DNA of 64,000 nucleotides from Primula veris (taxonomy: Eukaryota; Streptophyta; Magnoliopsida; Ericales; Primulaceae), in contig OY821742.1 of assembly GCA_963682055.1 (NCBI GenBank), positions 30,847,060-30,911,059 on the forward strand, in the 5' to 3' direction. Shown here one piece after another: positions 21,927 through 32,294 of the stretch. Position numbers and translations under genes: made by a program. Position 1 is the stretch's first letter; every line of letters starts with the position of its first letter. The notes below the pieces were generated by a model, which was not told the DNA's origin, ran no database searches, and was given only the letters and a program-made list of their open reading frames with translations.

Positions 21927-22281
21927 GTTTTGAGTTATAATCTCGATCACTATCCCAAAAAAAATGCTTTTATTCAAAAACAGCTTCAAAAAAATGGTTT
22001 CCAACAAAGAAATCGTGGTACAACTGGCTAGGTTTAAGGAAGAACCAGAAAGAAGAAATCAGGCACATGAAACAATAAATCACAAGCTAAGAGCATATAT
22101 CGATGAGATTAAACAAATGCCTTGAAATATCATGTGAGTTTCCGCACCGTCAATAGTGGACAATGTAACACTCAAGGCGCCAAATGTTATTACATTTCTA
22201 ATGGTACAACAACAAGAACATGAGGATGAAATGCAAACCAGTCTTCTTTAACAAGATATTCAATTTGAAATTAGAGAGATC

Positions 22282-22629
22282 TTGGCTAAGAATGATCTAA
22301 TTTCAAAAATTCAGGAATTTGGGCATTCTTCTGTTAGGATTCCCGTATATATAGAAGAGATTGATCAGGCAATGGGGTTTGGATATCACAAGGTTAGCAC
22401 TTATGCATACTTCATTTATTTTCAAAAAAAGTTTGTGCCGAATGTTGAAGTTGTTTCTAAGCTAAATAATTTATATGTCGATACAGAAATCCACATTTTC
22501 GATCCAAGTGGGAACCGATTACCTACAAAGATGCTGACTTTTCCGGTAATCAAAATTTTAAGTTCCAACCGAACATTCTTTCAACATGGCGGAAATGATG
22601 CAGATTCATTAACTTATTTAATAAATTAG
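22282..22629 (+). pseudogene. Unrecognised 115-codon frame inside the miniature element
   Basis: The frame opens MAKNDLISKIQEFGHSS and ends DADSLTYLIN just before the 3' LTR. Upstream internal sequence in other frames reads VQLARFKEEPERRNQAHE and has the look of a degenerate Gag-like helical region. I cannot assign it to a family. It may be a leftover of gag or captured sequence. Nothing suggests it is expressed as protein. Confidence 0.3.
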
Positions 22630-22649
22630 TGTCTTTAGTTTTATCGATG

Positions 22650-22944
22650 TGTCTTTTTGTTTTCCTAAGTGTCTAGATAAAGGTTTGGGTTCTTGAATGC
22701 TTTCTAGGTTATTGTGAAGTCTTTTTAAGTCCATATGTAGTTTCCTATAAATAGGAGCATTGGAGTGCATTTTAAATAAAGTGTATTTTGTTTAAGTTAT
22801 AAGAGTTTGGTGCTCTTTTTATTTGAGTTTGGTGCTCAAAGATCCCCTCTTTGGTGAGGATTACTTTCATTGTTTATTTTTATTATTCGGTTTGATTCTC
22901 GGTTTTGTATCGGGTTCGGTGTTTGGGCTTGGTGTCCTTCATCA
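22650..22944 (+). repeat. 3' LTR of the miniature element
   Basis: Second copy of the 295-bp repeat, with TATAAATAG at about 22746-22754. No convincing polypurine tract is visible before it. Its last bases (TTCATCAA) also match the neighbouring gene-like repeat, so the edge is ambiguous. Confidence 0.8.
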
Positions 22945-23782
22945 ATTTGAAACCATGTTTGTATTCTAACATCTTTAAACCGACGTGGTATGTAACCCTT
23001 AACAAGGACGCGAAATAATAACATACCATTGTCGGTTATACTCAAGCGAGACAACGAATCGATGAGAAGTAAGAACTTTTTAACATCATACGAGTGGAAT
23101 TGCGACGAAAAAAATAGCATAATATACTTCCACAAATAGTTACTCATGTGTGTAATATCAGCTGGGATGGATTTGAGGATAAATACCCTCACAAACTCCC
23201 AATGATATGATAGAGGACAAGGATCAGATTCTAGTAAAGTGGTGGAATCATTCCGGGTGGAGGGGTAAAACGGGTAATGAATGAAGCTAAAATACCTTTA
23301 GGACGAACTTCGCCATGGCCACAGTGGCGATAATTTGGGAAATTGTTGAGTCTTTCCCTGCAAATATAATAGACTAGAGGTGGTTAGTATTATCTGAAAA
23401 GGAAATATCACAATGGAAATGTGAAAATAGAATAAAAAACCAAAAACAAAAGCAATTTATTTCTGTTTCGGCTAGATAAAAGGACTAACATGCATTCTGC
23501 TAAAGAATTAGAAGCCTTTACACATTTGTAAAGAAGCCCATTTCTGTCTAGAAACAAATCAACCCCGTGAAACATTTGTGCATAATCAAATTTTACAAGT
23601 TTTTGGACAACAATGTTGTCGCTAACTTCCAAGAAGAGATGGAAACTAAACATAAGTTGACACAATTGAGAATTAAAATAAATATCTCAGAGATGCAAAA
23701 ACATCTGAAATGTTAATTTAAATTTGAAATTGAATACTAGAGTATTAAAATCGGAAGGTAGGTTGAATCATTTGAGGAAGAG
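22945..23782 (-). repeat. Gene-like dispersed repeat, copy 2
   Basis: On the minus strand this matches 32460-33160 on the + strand, so the two are inverted copies. The frame 23192-22836 carries RVFILKSIPADITHMSNYL, KKFLLLIDSLSRLSITDNGM and LLFRVLVKGYIPRRF, closely matching the frame of copy 3. A separate frame 23665-23408 (LVKFDYAQMFHGVDLF and following) is absent from copy 3, which has a deletion there. An intron-like TTTCCTTTTCAG acceptor follows it in the sense strand. It looks like a degraded multi-exon gene or a gene fragment carried by a transposon. I do not recognise the family. Confidence 0.6.
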
Positions 23783-24142
23783 TACAACTTTTATGTAGTT
23801 GGAATGCTATTTCGGGTTCTATAATTAAACACCATGCTGACGTGGGACAGTGAAAGTAGTTTATCGTTTTGCCTTAGCATTATATAATTGGTCAAGTATA
23901 TAATTTGTTGTTTCCAACTTTATAAATTTTATCAAATTATCCTAGTTGATTTGTATCTGGGCCTTAAATAATTTAGCACAATATGATGTTGTTAGTATAG
24001 ACTAGAAAGCCTACAATAAATCGACTTTCCTATGCTCTTTAGTCTTCACATAATATACCGCATTGTACTTTAAATAGGAAGGCGCCACCTCAAATTTGCT
24101 TCGAAGTATGTACCAATAAAATCTCCGAAATAGCATTCTAAC

Positions 24143-25396
24143 TGTTAGAATGATAAATTAAAATACATGATTTATTGTTGGTTTTGAGTATTTATTTATT
24201 AACAATGAATGTTTTATTTTATTTGAGAATACTTTTGAGCAATACATGTTATTTATATGTACATGTGTCTTTATTTTGTATATTAAGTGATTTGGTGTGT
24301 ACAGTACGGGTTACACACAGAAGATCAAATCACTGGTTCTAACAGAATATATTTTATCGTTCACAACTTTAGATGGAATGGACAACCATCGGTATAGTTA
24401 TAGCACATAGTTTTAGTAGGTCTGTCTTGATTACAGGGAACGGTTGAGTTCCGATTATTTGTGCTAGTATACTTAGAGTATATTGAACATGGCAAGTGGT
24501 ATTATTTTATGGTACTGACAAGAATAAAATAATTATACCTAAAAGATTATTATGATTACGTATACTTTTAATTCCTATATTATTTTCAATACACATATTT
24601 ATAATATATGCTGTTTTGATTTATAATGGGTGAGATTGGTTGTGGTCAACAAACCCGTACGTTGGACAGTAATATTATATATATGGTATATGTCTATAAT
24701 CAAAGGAATTCACGTCTCTTAACAAGGATCGATGATACCCTCTCGAGAAGGTTATAAGTTTTGTTTGTGTTAAATCTTACAAGTGGATTTTATATCCGAC
24801 ACAACAAATAAGTTAAGTAGAAATGTCGAGAAAATAATATGCCGAGTAAAATAATTGTCAGTAATTTATTTATTTGGTGGATATCTGTGATCTTAACGTG
24901 AGAAGAAAATTAAGTATTTAATAATGTGCTCTCAAATATTATTTAATAAATAATTAGAGTACAATTATATTCTCTAATGAAAATTAATATAATTTACCAA
25001 TAGAATATGTTAAGATTGCTAAAGTATTAATCAGATAATATTATATTAATCTTGTTAATAAGATTATATAATATTTACTAATTAAGTACTGATCTAAGTA
25101 GGGTTCGAGTTCTAGGTAAGGTATAAGTCTTTTCCTTCTTGTACACTAGGCCCATGTTGTAGCATATATATATTGTTCATATGTTAAGAAAAATGAACAG
25201 CCTTCATAATTATGGTTTTCTAACAGTTTTTGAGAGTTCACCTCTCTAAGAGGAAGAAGTATAATAGGAATACAACAGAAGATGTGATATACCTTTGCCC
25301 GTGACGTATTTCTGTATTGTTTTTATATAATTCATATACACTATAATCAGGATCCAATTCCAGTTTTCCGCTACAAAATAAAAAGTATTTCCAACA
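24143..25396 (+). repeat. 5' LTR of the copia element (1254 bp)
   Basis: Starts TGTTAGAATG and ends TTTCCAACA, two bases before the primer site. It aligns with 30498-31388 but contains about 360 extra bases (roughly 24615-24990) that the 3' LTR lacks. Either the 3' LTR suffered a deletion or the 5' LTR gained sequence. Confidence 0.88.
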
Positions 25397-25398
25397 AT

Positions 25399-25410
25399 TG
25401 GTATCAGAGC
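25399..25410 (+). other. Primer binding site of the + strand copia element
   Basis: TGGTATCAGAGC, the standard plant initiator tRNA-Met primer site, two bases after the 5' LTR. Confidence 0.95.
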
Positions 25411-25889
25411 CATGATTATACTGTTTATGGATTAATTTAATATAATTGATCAGATATATAGTCTGTTTTTGATTAAATTTTTAATCGGAGTTGACCGTAA
25501 GTTTATATATGTCAATATATATATATATATCCATGTTTACCGATGCACCAATCTGGATTTTTGATATATATTAATCTTTTGATATATGTGTTTATCACTG
25601 TATGATATAAGTACTATTTAATTATATGAGAGTGATTTACGTACATATATGTATATAGTCAATGTATAACTCATTAACTTGTATGTTACTGGATTGAGTT
25701 ATGAACACATGTAAAGCCTGTAACTGACTTGTACTGCTAGTTTGGTTATATATTGCAATTGATTTACAACAATGATGTTAGATTAATTAACCGGAACACG
25801 TGTTGGTGACATATATATATTAGTTTTGATAAATGGATTATATATACTATGAATATGTGATCTGAATTGGGCTAAGTCTATATACACGT

Positions 25890-26080
25890 ATAGATGGGTC
25901 GTTTTTTTGGAGGATACCGGTTTGTCGGAGAAAACAGCCCGCCGAGATTGGCTAGCCGCCGGACTGTAGGCTCATCGGAGCTCTCAGTGGTGTTCGCCGG
26001 AGTTCGCGGCAGATGGGTATGGGTTCGTAGGCGGCGGCGATTTGGGTTTTTAAACCCTAATGCTGGTAAAGATACTCAGG
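25890..26080 (+). other. GC-rich island in the copia leader region
   Basis: This stretch of about 190 bp is far GC-richer than the surrounding DNA and holds a 64-codon frame rich in Arg and Gly. It contains repeated CCGCCGG and GGCGGCGGCG words and ends TTTAAACCCTAATG. I recognise no protein. It may be a captured piece of host gene or a leader segment of the element. Confidence 0.4.
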
Positions 26081-26310
26081 GACCATGATTGTGAATTTAA
26101 AAGAAATAAGGATCAAAGTTGTAGTTCTTTTAAGTTTACTGTATATCAATATGGTCATGAAAGTTTTCATGTTCTTGCAGTAGACCCCGGTGTTTTTCAA
26201 GGGAAACAGTTTTGCTGCAAAACAGTTTCAGAAAATTACATGTTGACCCACAAGTTACAGATTTGGACATATATAGTATTACAGATTATATATAATCTGA
26301 AAATCTGCAT

Positions 26311-26560
26311 GTAATTAATTATTAACTATTTAGATTTAATTAATTCTTGTAATTGATTAATAATAGTTAAGGTGTAATCAATTATTAACTATTTAGATTT
26401 AATTGATTTTTGTTATTAATTAATAATAGTTAAGTTGTGATTAATTATTAACTATTTAGATTTAATTGATTTTTGTTATTGATTAATAATAGTTAAGGTT
26501 TAATTAATTAGAAACTATTAAGATTAAATTGATAATTAGTTTATTAATTTATAATAGTTT
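26311..26560 (+). repeat. Tandem repeat of a 63-bp unit, about four copies
   Basis: Units start at about 26311, 26374, 26437 and 26499, the last more diverged. Each contains TTATTAACTATTTAG and, near its end, the inverted TAATAATAGTTAA, so every unit could fold into a hairpin. Direct repeats of another kind (CGTTGGCTACAGTG at about 26693 and a variant at about 26857) follow. Confidence 0.8.
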
Positions 26561-28620
26561 GGAATTTGATTAACTGGATTAATTAATATTGTTTAGACTT
26601 AATTATTTTGTTTAATTAATAACAATTAGATTTAATTAATAGTTAATTGAATTAACTGAAACAAATTATAAGTGATGTATTTAATTATCACGCGTTGGCT
26701 ACAGTGCCTTTCTCCATATCGGATGAAATTAATTATGGATCACTAAGTATAATTTGTATCCCTAAAATTAATAAATAACTAAGTGGGAGAGTGAATTTAT
26801 TTGTATAAATGTCACGGTCTCCATCACTACTTTATAGATGAAGCAATTATTTTACGTGTTGGCTATAGTGTCTTCCTCCCCATCGGATGGAATAATTACG
26901 GAATCATCAAATATAAAGTATTAAATATTTTGTTAGTATCTAATCATCTCTCCATCTGAGAGATTTATACTGGAACAATGGATTTATAATTGGCGATGGT
27001 ATTCACTTAGATATAATTATTATTATCTCTCTTCATCTGAGACTATGTTAATATTTATAAGACCAAACTTAAGCCAGATATTAAATTTTTACTTTGGCAT
27101 TTGTCTAGACAGTAAAATTAAATGGCTAAACTAGCATATCGATTGTTAAATAATATACGTCCTCCCATCGAGGCATATTATTTACGGTGATTAGGCTGGT
27201 GGTGGATTAAAGTTTTAAATATTGGATTAGGGACCATATTTATCAATAATTCATAGTTATTTTTGTTGCTCATTTAATATTTTATTAGAAATAGTTTTCT
27301 CATGATAATAAATAGCATTTATACCACTAGTTAATAAACTTAAGAAAGTAAAGTTGTTGATTTAATTTATTATGACCGTAAAAGAAAAAACGATGATAAT
27401 TTTATTTGACTGCTAATAAGCAAAGTTTTGTGTCTTAAGGTATGTCCATTGGTTCCAAATGAGTGGGTAACTAATTAGTTGACCCAGACTTATCGGAGGT
27501 GGATTGAATATAATTTGATGAGATGTAGCGGTAATATTTATTGTCATTCATGACTAATGTATTGCGATATCAGCATCAATTTATGTTATATTTCTATGAC
27601 ATCATGATGAATCTAAAATGTATGTTTGAGATTCGAGATTGTGATAATAGAGAAAATAACATCTGAAATTTCTTAAACACAATAATGACGAAGAGACGTA
27701 ATTTAAGGATCATGTTCTTGAACTAGGGATTCTTAAAGGTGAAATCAATGGCGAAAACCAAATTGATAGTTAAGGCACCAAAAGGTCTCATGAAAAGTCT
27801 AGTATTGTTTAGGTTAATGAAAAGTTTATGTTTCTAAACCGAAAGGTTATAAGAAAATGTAAAAGTCACATGAACCGATAGCAAGTCATTTAAACTAATA
27901 TTGTCCAATACATTTATCTTAAAATTAAGCTATAAGTTATATCTATTTCACTTGTTGCTGGAAAATGTTTAGTTATTGTATCTACTGTAAGTTGTTGTGT
28001 AGATATTGGAATCACTCATCATGGTTGCAATTTATTGCAAATGTTCTAGTAAACCAGACAATTTAGTGATTGCGAGATATTATACTTTTTGTAAGATTTC
28101 ACAAGGTGCAAGCAGTTAGAGTGGAAGATATTATAATTGATTAGTATTAATCATATATTGATAATAGTAGACATTCTATATAGATCTTCCATTAGAAAGA
28201 GCTTTGGTTCGGTTTCTAAGATAATGGATGAAGTCATTTTGTTTATTTTAATAACTCTCCGATTATTAGGTAAAATAGACAATTTGACGGATATGGTAAA
28301 TAAGTGAATGATCTTTATATCATTGTTAAATTCTGATTCTACATAGCAATTAAAATTTGAATAATATTATTAACATACCGTATTAGAGAAATTAACTTTC
28401 AAGTAATGAACTATACATAACTTTGGCATGTACACCTAGGTTATTTTAATCTAAAAAAGGATGTCAAGGTTGGTTTAAAATGGTCCATTTGGATCATTGA
28501 AAGTGGAGGCACTAACAACTCTTGAATCATGTTTAGATAGTAAAATAGCCAAGTGATCTTTCACGGTCAAAGGTTATATGAGTTAAGAAGTGTAAGGATT
28601 AGTTCATTCTGATTCGTGTA
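26561..28620 (+). other. Unreadable internal region of the copia element
   Basis: This is the position of gag and protease in a copia element. I find no Gag, zinc knuckle or protease motif. The DNA is AT-rich with frequent stops in all frames. Two CGTTGGCTA-containing segments about 165 bp apart are direct repeats. Confidence 0.4.
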
Positions 28621-30497
28621 ATCCTACGAGATTCATGATACATGAGTTTTTGAATAGACGGTCACATTTATTTGTGATTATTCAAAGTATATGCACATTC
28701 ATTTGATGCGTTATACGTTTAAGTGTTTTGAAGCATTCAATGCATTTAAGACGAAGACAGATAAGCATCTTGAAAATGTATATCGATACTTTGATTTGAT
28801 CGAGGTGGCGAGTAACTCTTTGGATAGATAGTGGACTACTTATCAGATGTAGGGATTATATCCCAGTTTACTTCACCTAGTAAATAATCATCAAACGGTG
28901 TAGTAAAATGAAGGTAAAAAGACTCTTATAGGAATGGTAAGGTTGATGGTGAGTTATTCAGTTAATTTAATTCATTTTTAGGATACGTAGTAGAAACATT
29001 AGCGTACATCTTCAACTCGGTTTTATCTTAGATAGTACCTAGTACTTCCATAAAACTTTAGATTTGACGCAAGTCTAGTCTTAAGAAGTTCTGTTTCGTG
29101 GTAGTCCAACACACGTGTTGAAGGAAAAAGCAAAAGAAGTTTGAATCAAGTATTGATGTTTGTTTCTTGTATGTTATCCAAAAGAAACGAAAAATGGTTT
29201 CTTATTGTTCTAAGAATCGGAAGTCATTATTAGCACATATTGACTGATTCTTGAAAAATGATAAGATGTTACCACGAATCCAAAATAAAGTTAGCTTGAT
29301 AGTAGTTAAGAGTAAGTAGAGTGACATTTATTTTTATTATATACCTATAGTTCAAAATGAAATGTCGCATGATGGACTCACGGATACGTTTTCTCAGTGG
29401 GAGAAATCGAGTGATTAATGCAGAGGATGTTGGTGTATAACACTAATTCAAAAGTTATTAATGCTTAGTACTTATAGGGATGTTCATCGTAGTGGGAGGG
29501 ACATGAAACGACCTAAACGTTTCTTATACTTAGGATAATCTTATCAGATGATCCTTGATAAGTTGGAAACTGAACCCAGTAGATACAAGGAATATTGATT
29601 TGAGATAAAGATGCAACATATTGGCAAATAGCTATGAAATCTGGTCAAGACAGTTATCCTTAATGGAAGTCTTGTGGAGTACTTTTATGGTACAACCGGA
29701 TGTTATTCAAGCAAAGGGTCAATAGCACATATTGTGCAAGTTTAAGAAGTCTTTAGACTTAAGTAGGCATCTAGGTCTTATTTTATCCATTTTGATCAGG
29801 CTATAAAGTCTTATGACTTTGATCAATGGTCGGATAAGTAGTATAAGTACTGGAAGCGTGATGGGTATGTTTTTATATTTTTGGTACTATGAATAAATTA
29901 ACTTAGTCATCAGATGTGATGTGGAATTGTTATTTACAGTAAAGGTATAATTATCCAGATAGTTAGATATTAAAGGATTTGTGATAAGCCAGTCACATCA
30001 ATTGATGTTGGGCTTCTCACAAAACAAGCTATATCGGTTCTAGTCGAATTTAGCATACTGTTTTCCAAGAAAGGATTACTCCTTTCGGAATTGGAATGTT
30101 GAATAGACGATTCCATATGCGTTGGCAATTGGAAGTCTTATGTATGTTATGAAATTCGTTAGATATTATATTTATGTTGCCTTTGTCATTGTTAGTAGAT
30201 ATAAATCTAGCTCATGGCAGGATTATTTATCAATGGTAAAACATTTAATGAAGTATCTTAAATGATTAAGTATAAAATCTAGTTTTACCAAGAAGTTAGT
30301 CTTTAATCATTTTGATTAGTAGACTTAGATTTTAGTCGAGTACTAATTCTAGAAAATCAACACAGAGTTATAAGTGAATATGATTACATCCTAACTTTCT
30401 AGTAAACCCTTTATTAAGACTTTTTCGGTAAGGTCTTAGATAAATAGAAGGGATGAGAGTTTAATGTAGGACATGGTTTTAAGTATAAGTGGAAGAT
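28621..30497 (+). pseudogene. Copia pol remnants: integrase, reverse transcriptase, RNase H
   Basis: Scattered but ordered motifs identify pol. Integrase: MHIHLMRYTFKCFEAFNAFK at about 28692-28750 and DYLSDVGIISQFTSPSK at about 28841-28890. Reverse transcriptase start: DATYWQIAMKS near 29610. Later RT: HFDQAIKSYDFDQWSDK then YKYWKRDGYVFIFLV at about 29795-29885, with a stop between. Toward RNase H: TIPYALAIGSLMYVM at about 30108-30150 and SRYKSSSWQDYLSMVKHLMK at about 30196-30255. These match conserved copia blocks in the right order and strand. The catalytic YVDD box is not readable. No functional protein can come from it. Confidence 0.85.
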
Positions 30498-31388
30498 TGT
30501 TAGAATGATATACTAAAAGACATGATTTATTGTTGATTTTTAGTATTTATTTATTAACAATGAATGCTTTATTTGAGAATAGTTTAGAGAAATGTTGTAC
30601 ATGTGTTTTTATTTTGTATAGTAAGTGATTTGGTGTGTAGAGTACGGCTTGCACACGGAAGATCAAATCACTGGTTCTTACAGAATATATTTTATTGTTC
30701 ACAACTTTAGATGGAGTGGGCAACCATCGGTATAGTTGTAGCGCATAGTTTTAGTAGGTCTGTCTTGACTACATGGAACGGTTGAGTTCCGACTCTTTGT
30801 GCTAGTATACTTAGAGTATATTGAACATGACAAATTGGTATTATTTTATGGTACTGACCAGAATAAAATAATTATACCTAAGAAATTATTATGATTACTT
30901 AAACTCTTAATCCCTAGATTATTTTCGATACACATATTTATAATATATACTGCTTTGAGAGTATCAATTAGATAAAGGGTTTAATTAGATAATATCCTAA
31001 GATTGGTAAAGTATTAATTAGATAATATTATATTAATCTTGTTAATAAGATTATATAATATTTATTAATTAAGTACTAATCTAAGTAGGGTTGGAGTTTT
31101 AGGTAAGGTAGAAGTCTTTTCCTTCTTGTGCCCTAATTGCCTGTTGTAGCCTATATATATTGTTCATATGTTAAGGAAAATGAACAACCTTCATAATTAG
31201 GGTTTCCTAACAGTTTTTGAGAGTCCAGCTCTCTAAAAGCAAGAAGTATAATAGAAATATAATAGAAGATCAAGTGTGATCTATCTCTGCACGTGAGGTA
31301 TTTCTGTATTGTTTTTATATAATCTACATACAGTATAATCAGGATACAGTGTCAGTTTTCCGCTGCAAAATAAAAAGTGTTTCCATAA
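30498..31388 (+). repeat. 3' LTR of the copia element (about 890 bp)
   Basis: Begins TGTTAGAATG after a GTGGAAGAT purine tract. Long blocks match the 5' LTR (for example AAGTGATTTGGTGTGTA and GGTAAGGTA). About 360 bp present in the 5' LTR is missing near 30960. The last bases are altered compared with the 5' LTR. Confidence 0.85.
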
Positions 31389-31550
31389 ACAACTACATAA
31401 AACGGAAATCTCAATTAATTTCTTCAATTCGATGGATTTTAGATTACTTTTAGTTAAGGATTGACACTTTTTCACTAGAGTCTAAAATATATTTTATAAA
31501 TGTGTACGTGATCTCTTAATTGGTATTTTATTGATAATTCATTTTATAAC

Positions 31551-31748
31551 GTGTACTGTATTTCATTTATTCATCTCATACCTAATTCTAATCTATTCAT
31601 TTTTTTCTGTGTTTCTGTACATACTATCACAGTCGAAGAAATGATAAGTATAACTAGTCTCTCTGTGGAGATTTTGATTACGATCCTTTCTTTTTTTGCC
31701 AAGGCACCAGAAGGTGGTCGTGATATGGCTCGAATAATGCTCTGGTAA
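31551..31748 (+). pseudogene. Possible F-box-like exon fragment
   Basis: The C-terminal half of this frame (SLSVEILITILSFFAKAPEG then RDMARIMLW) resembles the start of a plant F-box motif (L-P-x-E-L-L-x-x-I-L and an A-x-x-x-C/W position). The frame is followed directly by GTAAGC, a plausible splice donor. F-box proteins are substrate adaptors of SCF ubiquitin ligases. The resemblance is weak, the usual Pro is Ser, and no second exon is convincing, so this is a tentative reading of a gene fragment. Confidence 0.22.
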
Positions 31749-31905
31749 GCCTAAATCTTTTCAGTAACTAAGTTCACTTAATATTTAAAGGCATTTTTGC
31801 TTCCATGTCCCAAATATTCTTAGGTGATAGCCTTTCAATGGATCAACCCTAATCAATTGACCTAATAGGCTAACAACAAAGTGTCAAGATACCATCATAA
31901 TTCCA

Positions 31906-32187
31906 TTGCTAAAGTGGGTATCTTTGAATTTTACGACATATAACAACAAAACAGTAATGGTGCATTGTTCCTGGTATGATATCGATTGGGTTTATAAACG
32001 GAGATTCTTATTTTGGATCCTCACGGACGGTTTACGTCAAGATGGTGATCAATTTGTGTTTGCTGATTTTTTACTAACTGTACTAACAGTTAGCTGTAAT
32101 TTCTATGTAGTTTCGGATCGTGTTGTAATCTGGGTTAGGTCCCACTATTTTATTAATAAAAGTATGTTTGTTTGGTTAAAAAAAACA
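31906..32187 (+). mobile_element. Probable short LINE tail
   Basis: The + strand carries GGTCCCACTATTTTATTAATAA followed by an A-rich stretch and a final run of eight A (about 32180-32187). ATTTTATTAATAAAA close to a terminal A run is the tail signature of LINEs C, D and E in this window. The upstream boundary is unknown and no target duplication was found. Confidence 0.4.
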
Positions 32188-32294
32188 TAGCTGCCTCACA
32201 TTAATGTATGTTCGTACCACATGGGGGCGACCCTAAAATCAAATAAAATTATAATAAAACAATTCTTTTGATTTGGTGAGTTCTGTTATTTTCT

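Larger units (their letters stand above)
21620..22944 (+). mobile_element. Miniature (TRIM/SMART-like) LTR retrotransposon, about 1.3 kb
   Basis: Two direct repeats of about 295 bp (21620-21913 and 22650-22944) start TGTCTTTT and end TCA. They share long blocks such as TTTCTATAAATAGGAGCATT, GCTCAAAGATCCCCTCTTTG and TTTTGTATCGGGTTCGGTGT. A primer site TTGGTATCAGAG follows the first repeat at 21915-21926. The internal region is only about 736 bp, far too short for gag-pol. TATAAATAG in each LTR is a good TATA box. I found no target duplication, and the right end merges with the gene-like repeat, so the 3' boundary may be off by about 10 bases. Confidence 0.82.
24143..31388 (+). mobile_element. 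Decayed Ty1/copia retrotransposon, about 7.2 kb
   Basis: 5' LTR 24143-25396, tRNA-Met primer site 25399-25410, internal region with scattered copia pol remnants, polypurine tract GTGGAAGAT before 30498, 3' LTR 30498-31388. Both LTRs begin TGTTAGAATGAT. The order integrase, reverse transcriptase, RNase H on the same strand is that of Ty1/copia. Stops and frame changes are frequent and no frame above 90 codons remains, so it is an old insertion. The flanks show CTAAC (24138-24142) against ACAAC (31389-31393), a possible worn target duplication. Confidence 0.88.
23789..31402. mobile_element. Probable MITE (about 363 bp), split by the copia element
   Basis: A terminal inverted repeat of about 27 bp is seen at 23789-23815 (TTTTATGTAGTTGGAATGC and on) and in reverse complement at 24125-24142 (CCGAAATAGCATTCTAAC). 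It is completed after the copia element by TACATAAAA (31394-31402). Only one mismatch is visible in the 27 bp. The interior (about 310 bp) is AT-rich and non-coding. The copia insertion between 24142 and 31394 thus falls inside the right terminal repeat. I found no clear target duplication for the MITE, so the superfamily is open. Confidence 0.6.
31403..32294. other. Mixed region: possible F-box-like exon and a LINE tail
   Basis: Two things can be seen here and are listed separately: a 65-codon frame at 31551-31748 and a LINE-like 3' end near 32187. The rest is AT-rich non-coding sequence. It follows the right end of the probable MITE and precedes the third copy of the gene-like repeat. Confidence 0.4.
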
